Below are positions 36,141 to 44,792 of a stretch of 64,000 nucleotides of DNA, piece after piece (positions within the stretch are counted from its first letter, which is position 1; the number at the start of each line of letters is the position of its first letter). The notes beneath the pieces are model-generated. The model saw nothing but the letters and a program-made list of their open reading frames with translations, was not told the origin of the DNA and searched no databases. Position numbers and translations under genes: made by a program. Source of the stretch: Martinezella tropici (lineage in GTDB: Bacteria; Pseudomonadota; Alphaproteobacteria; Rhizobiales; Rhizobiaceae); contig NZ_QMKK01000020.1 of assembly GCF_003287875.1 (NCBI RefSeq), forward strand, positions 164,875-228,874. Direction: 5' to 3'.

Positions 36141-36380
36141 ATGACACCACCGAATAAAGAGAACCTATTCGGCTCAAAGAGACAGGCGCCGGCAGATAAA
36201 GCCAATCAGCTCGATTCGGCGGTTAAAGAAATTCTCGCCAGCGAGCATGCAATCCGTGAGCGAAAAACGGCCCGTCTGCGCGAGCTCCGGCTTGAAAAGG
36301 AAGCTCTGCAACCACAGCCGGAGCCAAAGACAAAGTCCAAACGGAAGGCTCCGAAAAAATCGGGGGCGGCTGAAACCTGA
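36141..36380 (+). CDS. Small lysine-rich conserved-type hypothetical protein
   Basis: 79 residues from the ATG 5 bp behind GGAGG; an ATG 12 bp earlier overlaps that site. A helical, highly charged middle (SAVKEILASEHAIRERKTARLREL in parts) is followed by a Lys/Pro-rich tail with KTKSKRKAPKKSG. No membrane segment or known domain. The pattern resembles small proteins seen often in Rhizobium genomes; the basic tail suggests nucleic-acid contact, which is only a guess. Confidence 0.65.
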   Translation: MTPPNKENLFGSKRQAPADKANQLDSAVKEILASEHAIRERKTARLRELRLEKEALQPQPEPKTKSKRKAPKKSGAAET

Positions 36381-36510
36381 TCTGACGGCCGATGCAGCGC
36401 GATAAAAAGTTGCGTTTTTGTGAACACTGCCTTCTACAGACCACACATTGCATTGAACAATGGCCCCGGCCTAAATAGCGACCAGAACGAATAACAGTCT
36501 GGAGCATCCC

Positions 36511-38064
36511 ATGGTCGCCGGCATCCATCACATCACGCTGATCACCCGAAAGGTCCAGGCGAATGTCGATTTCTACGTCGGCTTCCTCGGCCTGCGCCTC
36601 GTCAAGCGCACCGGTGGTTTCGAGGACGCAACGCAGCTTCATCTCATCTATGGCGATGCCACAGGCTCGCCGGGCTCGCTGATCACCTTTCTCGTTTGGG
36701 AGGATGGCTCGCCTGGCCGCGCCGGCGTCGGCCAGGTCGGCGAGATCTCGCTTGCGATCGATCCAGCCAGCATCGGCTTCTGGCTGACGCGCGCCCTGAG
36801 CGCCGGCCTGAAGCCGGAAGGTCCCTCCGAGGAGTTCGGCGAACCCGTCTTACGGCTAAAGGACCCGGACGGCGTCATCGTCAAACTGGTGGGGACCAAT
36901 ACTCTGCAAGCGGCAGCTCCATGGACAAGCGATACCATTCCGCAAGAGCGCGCGATCCTGCGCATCCGCGGCGCGACGCTGTTCAGCGAAACGCCCGAGG
37001 AGACCCGGGCCATCCTTGTCGATCACTTCGACTACCAGCCGCTCGCCACCAGCGGGGCGATCAGCCGGCTCATCTCGGTATCGGGCGATATCCTCGACAT
37101 TCGTGATGCGCGCGGCTTCTGGGCCAGTGCTCCGGGCACGGGCACGGTCGATCATGTCGCCTTTCGCGCCAGCGACGACATCGAATTGCAGTCAATCCGT
37201 ACCGCCCTGCAGGCGATCGATTCCGGGCCGACAGCGATGCATGACCGCAAGTATTTCCGCTCGCTCTACGTCCGCGAGCCCGGGCGCATCCTGTTCGAAC
37301 TCGCAACCGACGCGCCCGGCATGCTGGTCGACGAGGACGAGGCAACGCTCGGCACGCGCCTCTTCGCCCCCGGCGACAGTCCGAAGCTTCTGGCCGAATT
37401 GAACGTGATCCTGCCGCAGTTCTCCATGCCCGGCGAGCCACGCGTCATCTATCGCGATCTGCCCTTCATCCATCGCTTCTTCACGCCTGACAAGCCGAAC
37501 GGCAATGTCTTCGTTCTGCTGCACGGCTCCGGCGCCAACGAAACGACCATGCTGCCGCTCGGCCACAAGATCGATCCTGCCGCGACATTGCTCAGCGTGC
37601 GCGGCCGTGCGCTCGAGGAAGGTGCACCGCGCTGGTTTCGCCGGACCGGCCCGATGTCCCTCGATCAGGCCGATATCGTGAGCGAAGCCGAAGCCTTCGC
37701 CGCCTTCATCGATGGCGCGATCCATGTTTACGGACTCGATCCGGATCGCATCGTCTATATCGGCTACTCGAACGGCGCCAATCTGCTGAACGCCATGCTG
37801 TCGCTGCACCCGCATCTGATCCGCCGCGCCGTGCTGCTGCGCTCCATGGCCGCCCTCGAAAATCCGCCGGCAGCCGATATGTCGGATGCCGAAGTCCTGG
37901 CGATTGCGGGCGAGAAGGATCTGTATGGCCCATACGCCCAGCCTCTCGCGGAACGCCTGCGGGATGGCGGCGCCAAGGTCGAACTCGCGACGGTGCCCGC
38001 CGGTCACGAATTTGACGATGCAGACGTGACGGTCATTCGGGACTGGTTGAAGCGGAACGTGTAA
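36511..38064 (+). CDS. Fusion of a ring-cleaving VOC dioxygenase (MhqO/MhqA-like) and an alpha/beta hydrolase (MhqD-like)
   Basis: 517 residues. About 1-310: two VOC modules, the first with GIHHITLITRKVQANVDFY and the second with HVAFRASDDIE (His) and GRILFELATDAPG (Glu), the metal ligands of type I extradiol-like enzymes. About 315-517: alpha/beta hydrolase with FVLLHGSGANETTM (oxyanion loop), nucleophile elbow IGYSNGAN (Ser), and a final GHEFDD carrying the His. In Bacillus these two activities are separate neighbouring genes (mhqO, mhqD) for quinone and hydroquinone detoxification. Here they form one protein. No interdomain stop or shift is seen. Confidence 0.88.
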   Translation: MVAGIHHITLITRKVQANVDFYVGFLGLRLVKRTGGFEDATQLHLIYGDATGSPGSLITFLVWEDGSPGRAGVGQVGEISLAIDPASIGFWLTRALSAGLKPEGPSEEFGEPVLRLKDPDGVIVKLVGTNTLQAAAPWTSDTIPQERAILRIRGATLFSETPEETRAILVDHFDYQPLATSGAISRLISVSGDILDIRDARGFWASAPGTGTVDHVAFRASDDIELQSIRTALQAIDSGPTAMHDRKYFRSLYVREPGRILFELATDAPGMLVDEDEATLGTRLFAPGDSPKLLAELNVILPQFSMPGEPRVIYRDLPFIHRFFTPDKPNGNVFVLLHGSGANETTMLPLGHKIDPAATLLSVRGRALEEGAPRWFRRTGPMSLDQADIVSEAEAFAAFIDGAIHVYGLDPDRIVYIGYSNGANLLNAMLSLHPHLIRRAVLLRSMAALENPPAADMSDAEVLAIAGEKDLYGPYAQPLAERLRDGGAKVELATVPAGHEFDDADVTVIRDWLKRNV

Positions 38065-38117
38065 GGCCGATATGCCGACCTTCTTCTTCCCTCGGGGAGA
38101 AGGAGGTCGGCTGCAGC

Positions 38118-39395
38118 TCACCCCTTGAACGTATATTCCGCGATCGATTCCGGCTTCATCTCGATCGAGAACCCCGGAAGGCTCGGCGGCATGTAGGCCG
38201 CGTCGCGGATGATGCAGGGGTCGATGAAATGCTCATGCAGATGATCGACATATTCGATGACGCGGCCGTCCTTGGTGCCTGACACGGCGATATAGTCGAT
38301 CATCGACAGGTGCTGCACATATTCGCAGAGGCCGACACCGCCGGCATGCGGCCAGACCGGCAAACCATATTTGGCGGCGATCAGCAGCACAGCCAGCACT
38401 TCGTTGAGACCGCCCATGCGGCAGGAATCGATCTGCACGACATCGATGGCGCCCTCGGCGATGAACTGCTTGAACATGATGCGGTTCTGACACATCTCGC
38501 CGGTCGCGACCTTCACGGGACCGATGGCTTGGCGGATCTTGCGGTGTCCGGCGACATCGTCCGGGCTTGTGGGTTCTTCGATGAAGAAGGGCTTGGCGAA
38601 GGCGAGCTTCTTCACCCAGTCGATCGCCTGATTGACTTCCCAAACCTGGTTGGCATCGATCATCAGATAGCGGTCGGGGCCGATCACTTCGCGGGCAATC
38701 GTGAGGCGGCGGATATCGTCTTCGAGATCGCGGCCGACCTTCATCTTCACATGGTTGAAGCCGGCGTCGATCGCCTCCTGGCACAGGCGGCGCAGCTTGG
38801 CATCGTCATAACCGAGCCAACCGGCAGAGGTCGTGTAGCAGGCATAGCCCTCGCGCTCGAGCGTTGCGATACGGTCGGCCTTGCCGGCTTCCGCCTTCTT
38901 CAGGATAGCGACGGCCTCGTCGCGGGTCAGGACATCTGTCAGGTAACGATAGTCGACGATATCGGCAATCTGCTCGGCATCCATCTCCGAAACCAGCCGC
39001 CAGACCGGCTTGCCGGCCTCCTTGGCGAGTAGATCCCAGACGGCATTGACGACCGCGCCGGTGGCAAGGTGCATCGCGCCCTTCTCCGGGCCGATCCAGC
39101 GCAACTGGCTGTCGCTGGTCAGATGCCGCCAGTATTTGCCGGGGTTTTCCAGAACCGTCGCAAGCTCGGTACCGACGACCAGATGCCGCATCGCCTCGAT
39201 CGCCATGCAGCAGATGTCATTGCCGCGGCCGATGGTGAAGGTCAGGCCGTGGCCGGCAAGCCCCGGTCTGTCGGTCTCGAGGATGACATAGGCTGCTGAA
39301 TAGTCCGGATCCGGATTCATCGCGTCAGACCCGTCGAGGCTTTGCGATGTCGGGAAGCGCAAGTCGAAAACGCGAAGATTGGTGATGCGCGTCAT
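38118..39395 (-). CDS. Enolase-superfamily dehydratase, L-fuconate dehydratase-like
   Basis: 425 residues, the length of L-fuconate dehydratase. It opens MTRITNLRVFDLRFPTSQS behind AAGGAG and has LDGSDAMNPDPDYSAAYV, typical of FucD. The Lys-x-Lys pair HVKMKVGRDLEDD (~ residue 210-220), metal ligands in LMIDANQVWEV (Asp), FFIEEPTSPDD (Glu) and ATGEMCQN (Glu), and His in WPHAGGVGLCEYVQHL. It dehydrates L-fuconate to 2-keto-3-deoxy-L-fuconate. Other fucose genes are missing here; instead a CoA-transferase gene lies 40 bp upstream, transcribed the same way. Confidence 0.87.
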   Translation of the reverse strand: MTRITNLRVFDLRFPTSQSLDGSDAMNPDPDYSAAYVILETDRPGLAGHGLTFTIGRGNDICCMAIEAMRHLVVGTELATVLENPGKYWRHLTSDSQLRWIGPEKGAMHLATGAVVNAVWDLLAKEAGKPVWRLVSEMDAEQIADIVDYRYLTDVLTRDEAVAILKKAEAGKADRIATLEREGYACYTTSAGWLGYDDAKLRRLCQEAIDAGFNHVKMKVGRDLEDDIRRLTIAREVIGPDRYLMIDANQVWEVNQAIDWVKKLAFAKPFFIEEPTSPDDVAGHRKIRQAIGPVKVATGEMCQNRIMFKQFIAEGAIDVVQIDSCRMGGLNEVLAVLLIAAKYGLPVWPHAGGVGLCEYVQHLSMIDYIAVSGTKDGRVIEYVDHLHEHFIDPCIIRDAAYMPPSLPGFSIEMKPESIAEYTFKG

Positions 39396-39435
39396 TGGAA
39401 AACTCCTTCTATATCCATCGCGGCCTCTCGACCCG

Positions 39436-40596
39436 TTAACCGAGGCCGAACTCCTCCCAGAGTGCCGCATTATGCTCGCCAACGTGCGGGGCCGCACGCT
39501 CGAATTTCGGCCGCTGCCCATCGATGCGGATGGGCGAGCGGGTTGTCTGCAGGCTGACGCCATCTTCGCGCCCGACCGTCTGCAGCATGTCGAGAACGCG
39601 AAAACCTTCGCTACCTAGCAGCTCTGGCCAGCTCAGCACTTTTGCGCACCAGATGTCGGCAGGTTCGAGGATCGCCAGCCAGTCGTCAACGTTGCGGCTG
39701 GCGATGCGCGCCGCGATCAGCGCCTTGATCTCATCACGTGCCGTAAACCAGCTTTTCTCATGATCGCGATAGGGCGCAAGCTCGTCCATGCCGAGCAGAT
39801 CGGCAAGCTTGGAAATCGGCGTCATGGCGATAGCGAGATAACCGTCTGCGGCGCGATAGACGCCATAGGGAGCCGAAAGATAGGCGTGGGCACTGCGAAC
39901 ATGGGAGCGCTCCGGCAGCTTGTTGCCGCTGTTCATGTGCACGCTCAGCACCTCGACCTGCAGATCGATCAGGGCTTCCAGCAGGCTGGTCTCCACCAGC
40001 CCGCCCTCGCCCGTCACGCCGCGCCGCACCAGCGCCGCAAGAATGCCCTGCGCCGCTGCCGCACCCGCCAGCATATCGCCGACCGCGAGACCAAAGGGCA
40101 CCGGTCCCTGCCCCTCATCGCCGTTCAGCCACATGACGCCGGAGCGCGATTGCGCCAGAAGATCCTGCCCCGGGCGCGAGACCCACGGCCCCTCTTCGCC
40201 GTAGCCGCTGATCGAGCAATAGACGAGACGCGGATTGAGCTTGCTTGCGGCCTCATGATCCAGCCCCAGCCGCTCGAGCACGCCGGGGCGAAAATTCTGT
40301 ATAAGCACATCGGCCTTGGAGATCAGCTTGCGCAGCGCGCTCATATCGCGCTCGCTCTTCAAGTCGATCGCGAGACTCTCCTTGGAGCGGTTGATAGCAT
40401 GGAAGATCGTCGAATCGCCGCTCTCACGGTCGCTGAGATAAAGCCTGCGCGAGAGATCGCCCCCACCTGGCCGTTCGATCTTGATGACCCTGGCGCCGAG
40501 ATCCATCAGCCGCAGCGAACAATAAGGACCTGACAGAAACTGGCTCATGTCGACGACGACAAGTCCGGCCAGAGGCAAGTCCTTCTTCAAGACCAT
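39436..40596 (-). CDS. CaiB/BaiF family CoA-transferase
   Basis: 386 residues from the ATG; a GTG four codons earlier overlaps the ribosome site. LAGLVVVDMSQFLSGPYCSLRLMDLGARVIKIE in parts (~10-40), catalytic Asp probably in RPGQDLLAQSRSGVM (~ residue 150-160), GLAVGDMLAGAAAAQGILAAL (~180). Class III CoA-transferases move CoA between carboxylic acids such as formyl/oxalyl, succinyl, citramalyl. It is the first gene of a pair with the L-fuconate-dehydratase-like gene; the donor and acceptor acids are unknown. Confidence 0.9.
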   Translation of the reverse strand: MVLKKDLPLAGLVVVDMSQFLSGPYCSLRLMDLGARVIKIERPGGGDLSRRLYLSDRESGDSTIFHAINRSKESLAIDLKSERDMSALRKLISKADVLIQNFRPGVLERLGLDHEAASKLNPRLVYCSISGYGEEGPWVSRPGQDLLAQSRSGVMWLNGDEGQGPVPFGLAVGDMLAGAAAAQGILAALVRRGVTGEGGLVETSLLEALIDLQVEVLSVHMNSGNKLPERSHVRSAHAYLSAPYGVYRAADGYLAIAMTPISKLADLLGMDELAPYRDHEKSWFTARDEIKALIAARIASRNVDDWLAILEPADIWCAKVLSWPELLGSEGFRVLDMLQTVGREDGVSLQTTRSPIRIDGQRPKFERAAPHVGEHNAALWEEFGLG

Positions 40597-40690
40597 CGAT
40601 ATTCCCACTCCCTGACATCGCCCGGCTCAAGGCGCTCCGCCGCCTTGAGGAATATCCTCGCAGCTGGTTTTCGCATCGGCCCAATTTTCT

Positions 40691-40713
40691 TATGTGAATA
40701 GTATTTTCACATA
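40691..40713. promoter_or_regulatory. Inverted repeat in the divergent promoter of CoA-transferase and CMD genes
   Basis: TATGTGAA (40691-40698) and TTCACATA (40706-40713) are perfectly complementary, 7 bases apart. The site is 95 bp from the CoA-transferase start and 114 bp from the CMD start. A typical operator size for GntR, IclR or similar repressors; none is encoded next to it. Confidence 0.5.
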
Positions 40714-40826
40714 TGGATGAATTTTGCAAATGAAAAGAGGAGGAAAATTCGACCGCGCTCCCCGCCGACACGGCGGAAAAATGCGCTATGTTCCGGCACA
40801 GTCAGGATTGCTGAAGGAGATAGAGA

Positions 40827-41240
40827 ATGACGACGGTGAAATTGCTCGATGATGCGGAAGCAGACGCAATCCCGGCGGTCAAGGCTGTGTTCGATGACAT
40901 TCGCGCGGTGAGGAAATCCGATTTCGTCAATAATTTCTGGCGCGGCTTGGCAAATGATCCCGCCTTGCTGAAACGGACGTGGGAGGGCCTGAAAGCGGTC
41001 ATGATGGCGGAAGGGGCGCTCGACCCGCTGGTGCGCGAGATGATCTACATCGCCGTCTCCACCGCCAACGGCTGCACCTATTGCGTCCATTCCCATACGG
41101 CAGCTGCCAGGGCAAAGGGCATGACCGATGCACAGCATGGGGAGTTGCTCGCTGTCATCGGGCTTGCCGGGCAGACCAATCATCTGGTTACGGCAATGCA
41201 GATCCCCGTCGATCCGGAATTCGATGTGAGCGGCCGATGA
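40827..41240 (+). CDS. Carboxymuconolactone decarboxylase family protein (AhpD-like)
   Basis: 137 residues with the AhpD core: redox motif CTYCVHSHTAAARAKGM (~ residues 85-100) and the preceding helix LVREMIYIAVSTANG. The Cys pair plus His suggests alkylhydroperoxidase-like disulfide chemistry. Divergent from the CoA-transferase gene with a shared inverted repeat between them. A stable hairpin follows. Confidence 0.9.
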   Translation: MTTVKLLDDAEADAIPAVKAVFDDIRAVRKSDFVNNFWRGLANDPALLKRTWEGLKAVMMAEGALDPLVREMIYIAVSTANGCTYCVHSHTAAARAKGMTDAQHGELLAVIGLAGQTNHLVTAMQIPVDPEFDVSGR

Positions 41241-41247
41241 AATGCAG

Positions 41248-41276
41248 AAGGCCCGCTGATATAGCCAGCGGGCCTT
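41248..41276. terminator. Bidirectional hairpin between convergent genes
   Basis: AAGGCCCGCTG (41248-41258) pairs fully with CAGCGGGCCTT (41266-41276), loop ATATAGC. Only weak T tracts on either side. It lies between the CMD gene (+) and a hypothetical gene (-) and can serve both. Confidence 0.75.
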
Positions 41277-41296
41277 CCATAAACAATCTTCGCCTA

Positions 41297-41686
41297 TTAG
41301 CGATCCGACGTTTCCGCCGCCTGGCTATCTGCCGCAATGGCAGCGACGTTGACGCCGTTGTTCACAGCCAGCAGCCTTTTACGAACAAGAACGCCCATAA
41401 CGCGGGCAGCCGTCGAAAAAGTCATCGTATCAAGCGGACCCTCGCCCTCCCAGGGCTTGGTCAGCCGCTCGGTCACGGCCGAGACGATGTTGTTGGGCAC
41501 GATATCAGTGCATTCGCGCATGGCTTCGAACACGACACTGATGGGATGGATACGCCCTTCGAACGTCACGATCGGTTCGGTGACTTCGCTGTCCCATTCC
41601 TCGAAGGCGTAGAGCGCTTCGCGGAAGAGCTGCTGCAGAGTGATGGGGGCATGACCCTCATGAAGGGGCGGCAAGGCATTCGACAT
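41297..41686 (-). CDS. Hypothetical protein, 129 residues
   Basis: No known domain recognised. Soluble, mixed helix; segments LFREALYAFEEWD and VFEAMRECTDIVPNN are regular, and the C-terminus is rich in Ala and Asn (VAAIAADSQAAETSD). Codon use is like its neighbours, which supports coding. AAAGGAG lies before the ATG (GAAAGGAGACAGAC on that strand). It ends next to the bidirectional hairpin. Function unknown. Confidence 0.7.
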   Translation of the reverse strand: MSNALPPLHEGHAPITLQQLFREALYAFEEWDSEVTEPIVTFEGRIHPISVVFEAMRECTDIVPNNIVSAVTERLTKPWEGEGPLDTMTFSTAARVMGVLVRKRLLAVNNGVNVAAIAADSQAAETSDR

Positions 41687-42016
41687 GTCTGTCTCCTTTC
41701 AATTGGAAGTCCGGCGCATATATGTAAAGTTGATGGTCTCTCCTCCGAGACCCAAGCGCTGCTTCTTCAATTTGGCGCGCCTTATTGAGGGGAACGGCGC
41801 GGCAAACCATTTCGTGACCGGCGCAACGCGGGATGCACACGAAATGTTCCCACCGGTCATGTAACTTGATCAAGTTTATAGATTAATCCCGACTTGAAAA
41901 GCCTTATTGATAACTTTTTGTAATTCCCTTTATTTTTGAATGGCTTCGCGTAGAGTGAAACAACAGCGTTCCCGTGGAGGGCATGCGAATCTCCCTCCAA
42001 AGCCGAAAGGACGACC
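41687..42016. other. Gene-free, partly AT-rich stretch before the cupin gene
   Basis: 330 bp. It holds the perfect palindrome AACTTGATCAAGTT (41863-41876), an AT-rich patch at 41877-41940 suitable for the cupin promoter, and near the gene a hairpin GGAGGG/CCCTCC (41976-41981 and 41993-41998, loop 11) whose 5' arm carries a false ribosome site. No ORF is supported. Confidence 0.5.
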
Positions 42017-42520
42017 ATGTGCGGCGATCATGAGCATGGGCATCAAGACGGGCACGATCACAGCCATCAACCGGTCGACTGGCGTGAACATGGCGTCAAA
42101 ATCATCCCCGGCAATGCCCTCGACCCGAATACCGCGCAGACACCGGGCATGAACCGCGCAACCGCGATCAACCATGCGCGCGCCGGCGCGGAAAAGATCT
42201 GGGCGGGAACCGTGACGATCCACGCCAACGCCAAGACCGGCGCCCATCATCACGGCGATCTCGAAAGCATCATCTATGTCGTCAAAGGCAAGGCGCGGAT
42301 GCGCTGGGGTGACAATCTGGAATTCGTTGCCGAAGCCGGTCCTGGCGACTTCATCTTCGTGCCGCCTTACGTGCCGCATCAGGAGATCAATGCCAGCCGC
42401 GACGAAACGCTGGAATGCGTCCTCGTCCGCTCCGGTCAGGAGCCGGTGGTTGTCAATCTCGACATAGAACCCGTCGAAAAACCGGAGGAAGTCCTCTGGA
42501 AGGACCCGATTCACCGGTGA
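42017..42520 (+). CDS. Cupin-domain protein with His-rich N-terminus
   Basis: 167 residues. The first 25 residues are strongly His/Asp-rich (CGDHEHGHQDGHDHSHQP), suggesting metal binding. Then a single cupin: motif 1 TGAHHHGDLESIIYVVKGKA, with the HxH and Glu ligands, and motif 2 PGDFIFVPPYVPHQEIN with the last His. The ATG is preceded by GGACGACC only, a weak site. Cupins of this kind are enzymes (dioxygenase, isomerase) or sugar binders; the activity is unknown. Confidence 0.82.
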   Translation: MCGDHEHGHQDGHDHSHQPVDWREHGVKIIPGNALDPNTAQTPGMNRATAINHARAGAEKIWAGTVTIHANAKTGAHHHGDLESIIYVVKGKARMRWGDNLEFVAEAGPGDFIFVPPYVPHQEINASRDETLECVLVRSGQEPVVVNLDIEPVEKPEEVLWKDPIHR

Positions 42521-42607
42521 TGCGCTCAATTTTTAGGCAAATGCTCATTTTGCCGCATTAATAATCTACAATATTTATGGAAAATTAGTTTGCTCTTTCG
42601 CGTTGCA

Positions 42608-42625
42608 CTGAAAAGAGTTTTTCAG
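42608..42625. promoter_or_regulatory. Inverted repeat upstream of metQ-like gene
   Basis: CTGAAAA (42608-42614) and TTTTCAG (42619-42625) with a 4-base spacer, 108 bp before the start of the binding-protein gene. I looked for a SAM riboswitch in this leader and did not see one, so this is the only symmetrical signal. Confidence 0.35.
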
Positions 42626-42733
42626 AACTGCGCCGCACAACGCATGATCCTGCTTCGCGGACAGAACGCACGTCTGAGATGATCCTGATGTCACCGAGAA
42701 AAACGATCTCGATCATCTGGAACAGGATTTCCC

Positions 42734-43582
42734 ATGACTGAAAAGCTTTCTAAAGGTTTCGACGCGCCGCGCCTTTCTCGCCGCGCCGGCCTTGCTGCCC
42801 TCCTTGCCTCCGCTGTCGCCGTGTTCGGCTTGACGGCGACCGCTACGCCCTCCTTCGCCGCAGACAAGACGATCAAGGTCGGCATCATGAGTGGTGAGGA
42901 CGAGGATGTCTGGCGCGTCGTGGTCGCTGAAGCTGCCAAGAAGGGCCTGAAGGTCGAGCCGGTCGTCTTCAACGATTACACCCAGCCGAACGAAGCCCTG
43001 GAGCGCGGCGAAGTCGAGGCCAATGCCTTCCAGCATCAGCCCTATCTGGACAACCAGATCAAGCAGCACGGCTATCACATCGTCAACGTCGGCTATACGG
43101 GCGTCTGGCCGATCGGGCTCTATACCAAGAAGTACAAGGCTGTCGCCGACCTTCCGAAGGGTGCCACTATCGGCGTGCCGAACGATCCGTCCAATGAAGG
43201 CCGCGCCCTGCGTGTTCTGCAGCATGAAGGCGTGATCAAGCTCAAGGACGGCACCGGCATCCTCGCCACCACGGCCGACATTTCTGAAAACCCAAAGAAC
43301 GTCGAGATCAAGGAACTGGACGCCGGCATCGTCGGCCGCTCGATCGACGACCTGGACGCAGCCGTCGTCAATACCGACTGGGCGCTGAAGAGCGGCTTGA
43401 CCCCGAAGGATCGCATTGCGCAGGAGCCGATCGACGGCAACCCGTACCGCAACTTCATCGCCGTCAAGAAGGGCAGCGAGAACGAGGCCTGGGTGAAGAC
43501 GCTGGTTGCAGCTTACCAGAACGACACCGTCAAGGCCGAGTTCGACAAGGTTTACAAAGGAACGGGCATCAGCGCCTATTGA
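42734..43582 (+). CDS. metQ: MetQ/NlpA family ABC solute-binding protein
   Basis: 282 residues. Signal sequence with a twin-arginine (LSRRAGLAALLASAVAVFGL), cleavage near SFAADK; there is no lipobox Cys, unlike E. coli MetQ, so it is a soluble periplasmic protein. KVGIMSGEDEDVWRVV, then FNDYTQPNEALERGEVEANAFQHQPYL in parts (~75-100) and NTDWALKSGL near 215 are family signatures. It would bind methionine (D- or L-) or a related small acid for MetNI encoded downstream. Confidence 0.9.
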   Translation: MTEKLSKGFDAPRLSRRAGLAALLASAVAVFGLTATATPSFAADKTIKVGIMSGEDEDVWRVVVAEAAKKGLKVEPVVFNDYTQPNEALERGEVEANAFQHQPYLDNQIKQHGYHIVNVGYTGVWPIGLYTKKYKAVADLPKGATIGVPNDPSNEGRALRVLQHEGVIKLKDGTGILATTADISENPKNVEIKELDAGIVGRSIDDLDAAVVNTDWALKSGLTPKDRIAQEPIDGNPYRNFIAVKKGSENEAWVKTLVAAYQNDTVKAEFDKVYKGTGISAY

Positions 43583-43617
43583 TGTCAGAACGGCGCGGGG
43601 ACCGCGTTGAGCGGCGA

Positions 43618-43646
43618 GGCGGCCGGGGTATCTTGCCCGGGCCGCC
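43618..43646 (+). terminator. GC-rich hairpin between metQ and metN
   Basis: GGCGGCC (43618-43624) pairs with GGCCGCC (43640-43646), with a further GGG/CCC inside. No T tract follows, so it is more likely an mRNA-stabilising or attenuating structure that favours the binding protein over the transporter subunits. Confidence 0.5.
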
Positions 43647-43709
43647 TTCGATGTTTAAAGCCCATGCTCAACCCGCGCCGAACGTAAAAAAGAAGATTGG
43701 GAAGCAGAT

Positions 43710-44792
43710 ATGAATTCCTTCATCCCAGCCACATCGATCGACGGACAGGCGCCGCCTGAAGCGACAGGCGACGAGATCGTCCGCCTGGTTGATGTCCGTC
43801 GCCGGTTCGGCGGCACGCCGGCACTGGACGGTATCTCGCTGACCGCGCGCCGTGGCGAGATCGTCGGCATCATCGGCCGCAGCGGCGCCGGTAAATCGAC
43901 GCTGATCCGTTGCCTGAACGGGCTGGAGCGCGCCGATAGCGGCGAGATTCATATCGAAGGCCGCGACATTGCCCGCCTTTCAGAACAAGAACTGCAGCCG
44001 CTGCGCCGCCGCATCGGCATGGTCTTCCAGCATTTCAACCTGCTGTCGGCAAAAACCGTCGAAGAGAACATCGCCCTGCCGCTGAAGATCGAGGGCGTGG
44101 CCAAGGCCGAACGGCTGCAGCGCGCACGCGAACTGCTCGAACTCGTCGGCCTCGCCGACAAGGCCAAAGCCTATCCAGCCGCCCTTTCCGGCGGCCAGAA
44201 GCAGCGCGTCGGCATCGCCCGCGCCCTAGCCGCCCGGCCCGCATTGCTCCTGTCGGACGAGGCGACGTCAGCGCTAGACCCGGAAACCACCCGATCGATC
44301 CTGGCGCTGCTGAAGGATATCAACCGCAAACTCGGCCTGACCATCCTACTCATCACGCACGAGATGGAGGTGGTGCGCTCCATCGCCGATCGCGTCGCTG
44401 TCATCGATGTGGGCCAGATCGTCGAGGAGGGTTCGGTCTGGTCGGTCTTCGCCAATCCACAAACGGAGATCACGGCAAGCCTGCTTGGCGGCATCCGGCC
44501 GCAATTGCCGGAACATATCGCCGCGCGCCTCTCCCCGACTTCCGGCATCGAGGCCATTCTCAGCGTCGATCTCGCCGGTCCGGCCGCGCAGGGCGCGCTC
44601 TTTGCGGAGCTTTCCGCTGCCCTGCCGCGCTCTTTCCGCCTGGTTCACGGCGGCATCGACCACATCCAGAACCAACCCGTTGCCCGTTTCTTCGTCGGCG
44701 TCCCGACGCGCGATCCGGACCTGCCGGCGCAGGTCAGCGATTTTCTGAAAGCCCGCTCCGCCCGGGTGGAGGTTTTAGGCTATGACAACTGA
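43710..44792 (+). CDS. metN: Methionine-type ABC importer ATPase
   Basis: 360 residues. Walker A GRSGAGKSTLIRCLNGLE (~ residue 55), Q-loop MVFQHFNLL, signature LSGGQKQRVGIARALA, Walker B LLSDEATSALDPET, H-loop ITHEMEVV. The last ~80 residues form the NIL/ACT-like domain (SVDLAGPAAQGALFAELS...) through which methionine inhibits the transporter in MetNI. The stop overlaps the permease start by 11 bp. Confidence 0.92.
   Translation: MNSFIPATSIDGQAPPEATGDEIVRLVDVRRRFGGTPALDGISLTARRGEIVGIIGRSGAGKSTLIRCLNGLERADSGEIHIEGRDIARLSEQELQPLRRRIGMVFQHFNLLSAKTVEENIALPLKIEGVAKAERLQRARELLELVGLADKAKAYPAALSGGQKQRVGIARALAARPALLLSDEATSALDPETTRSILALLKDINRKLGLTILLITHEMEVVRSIADRVAVIDVGQIVEEGSVWSVFANPQTEITASLLGGIRPQLPEHIAARLSPTSGIEAILSVDLAGPAAQGALFAELSAALPRSFRLVHGGIDHIQNQPVARFFVGVPTRDPDLPAQVSDFLKARSARVEVLGYDN

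Noticed and set aside
42521..42733. Possible SAM riboswitch before the metQ-like gene
   Set aside because: None of the conserved SAM-I or SAM-II core sequences could be found; only short inverted repeats.
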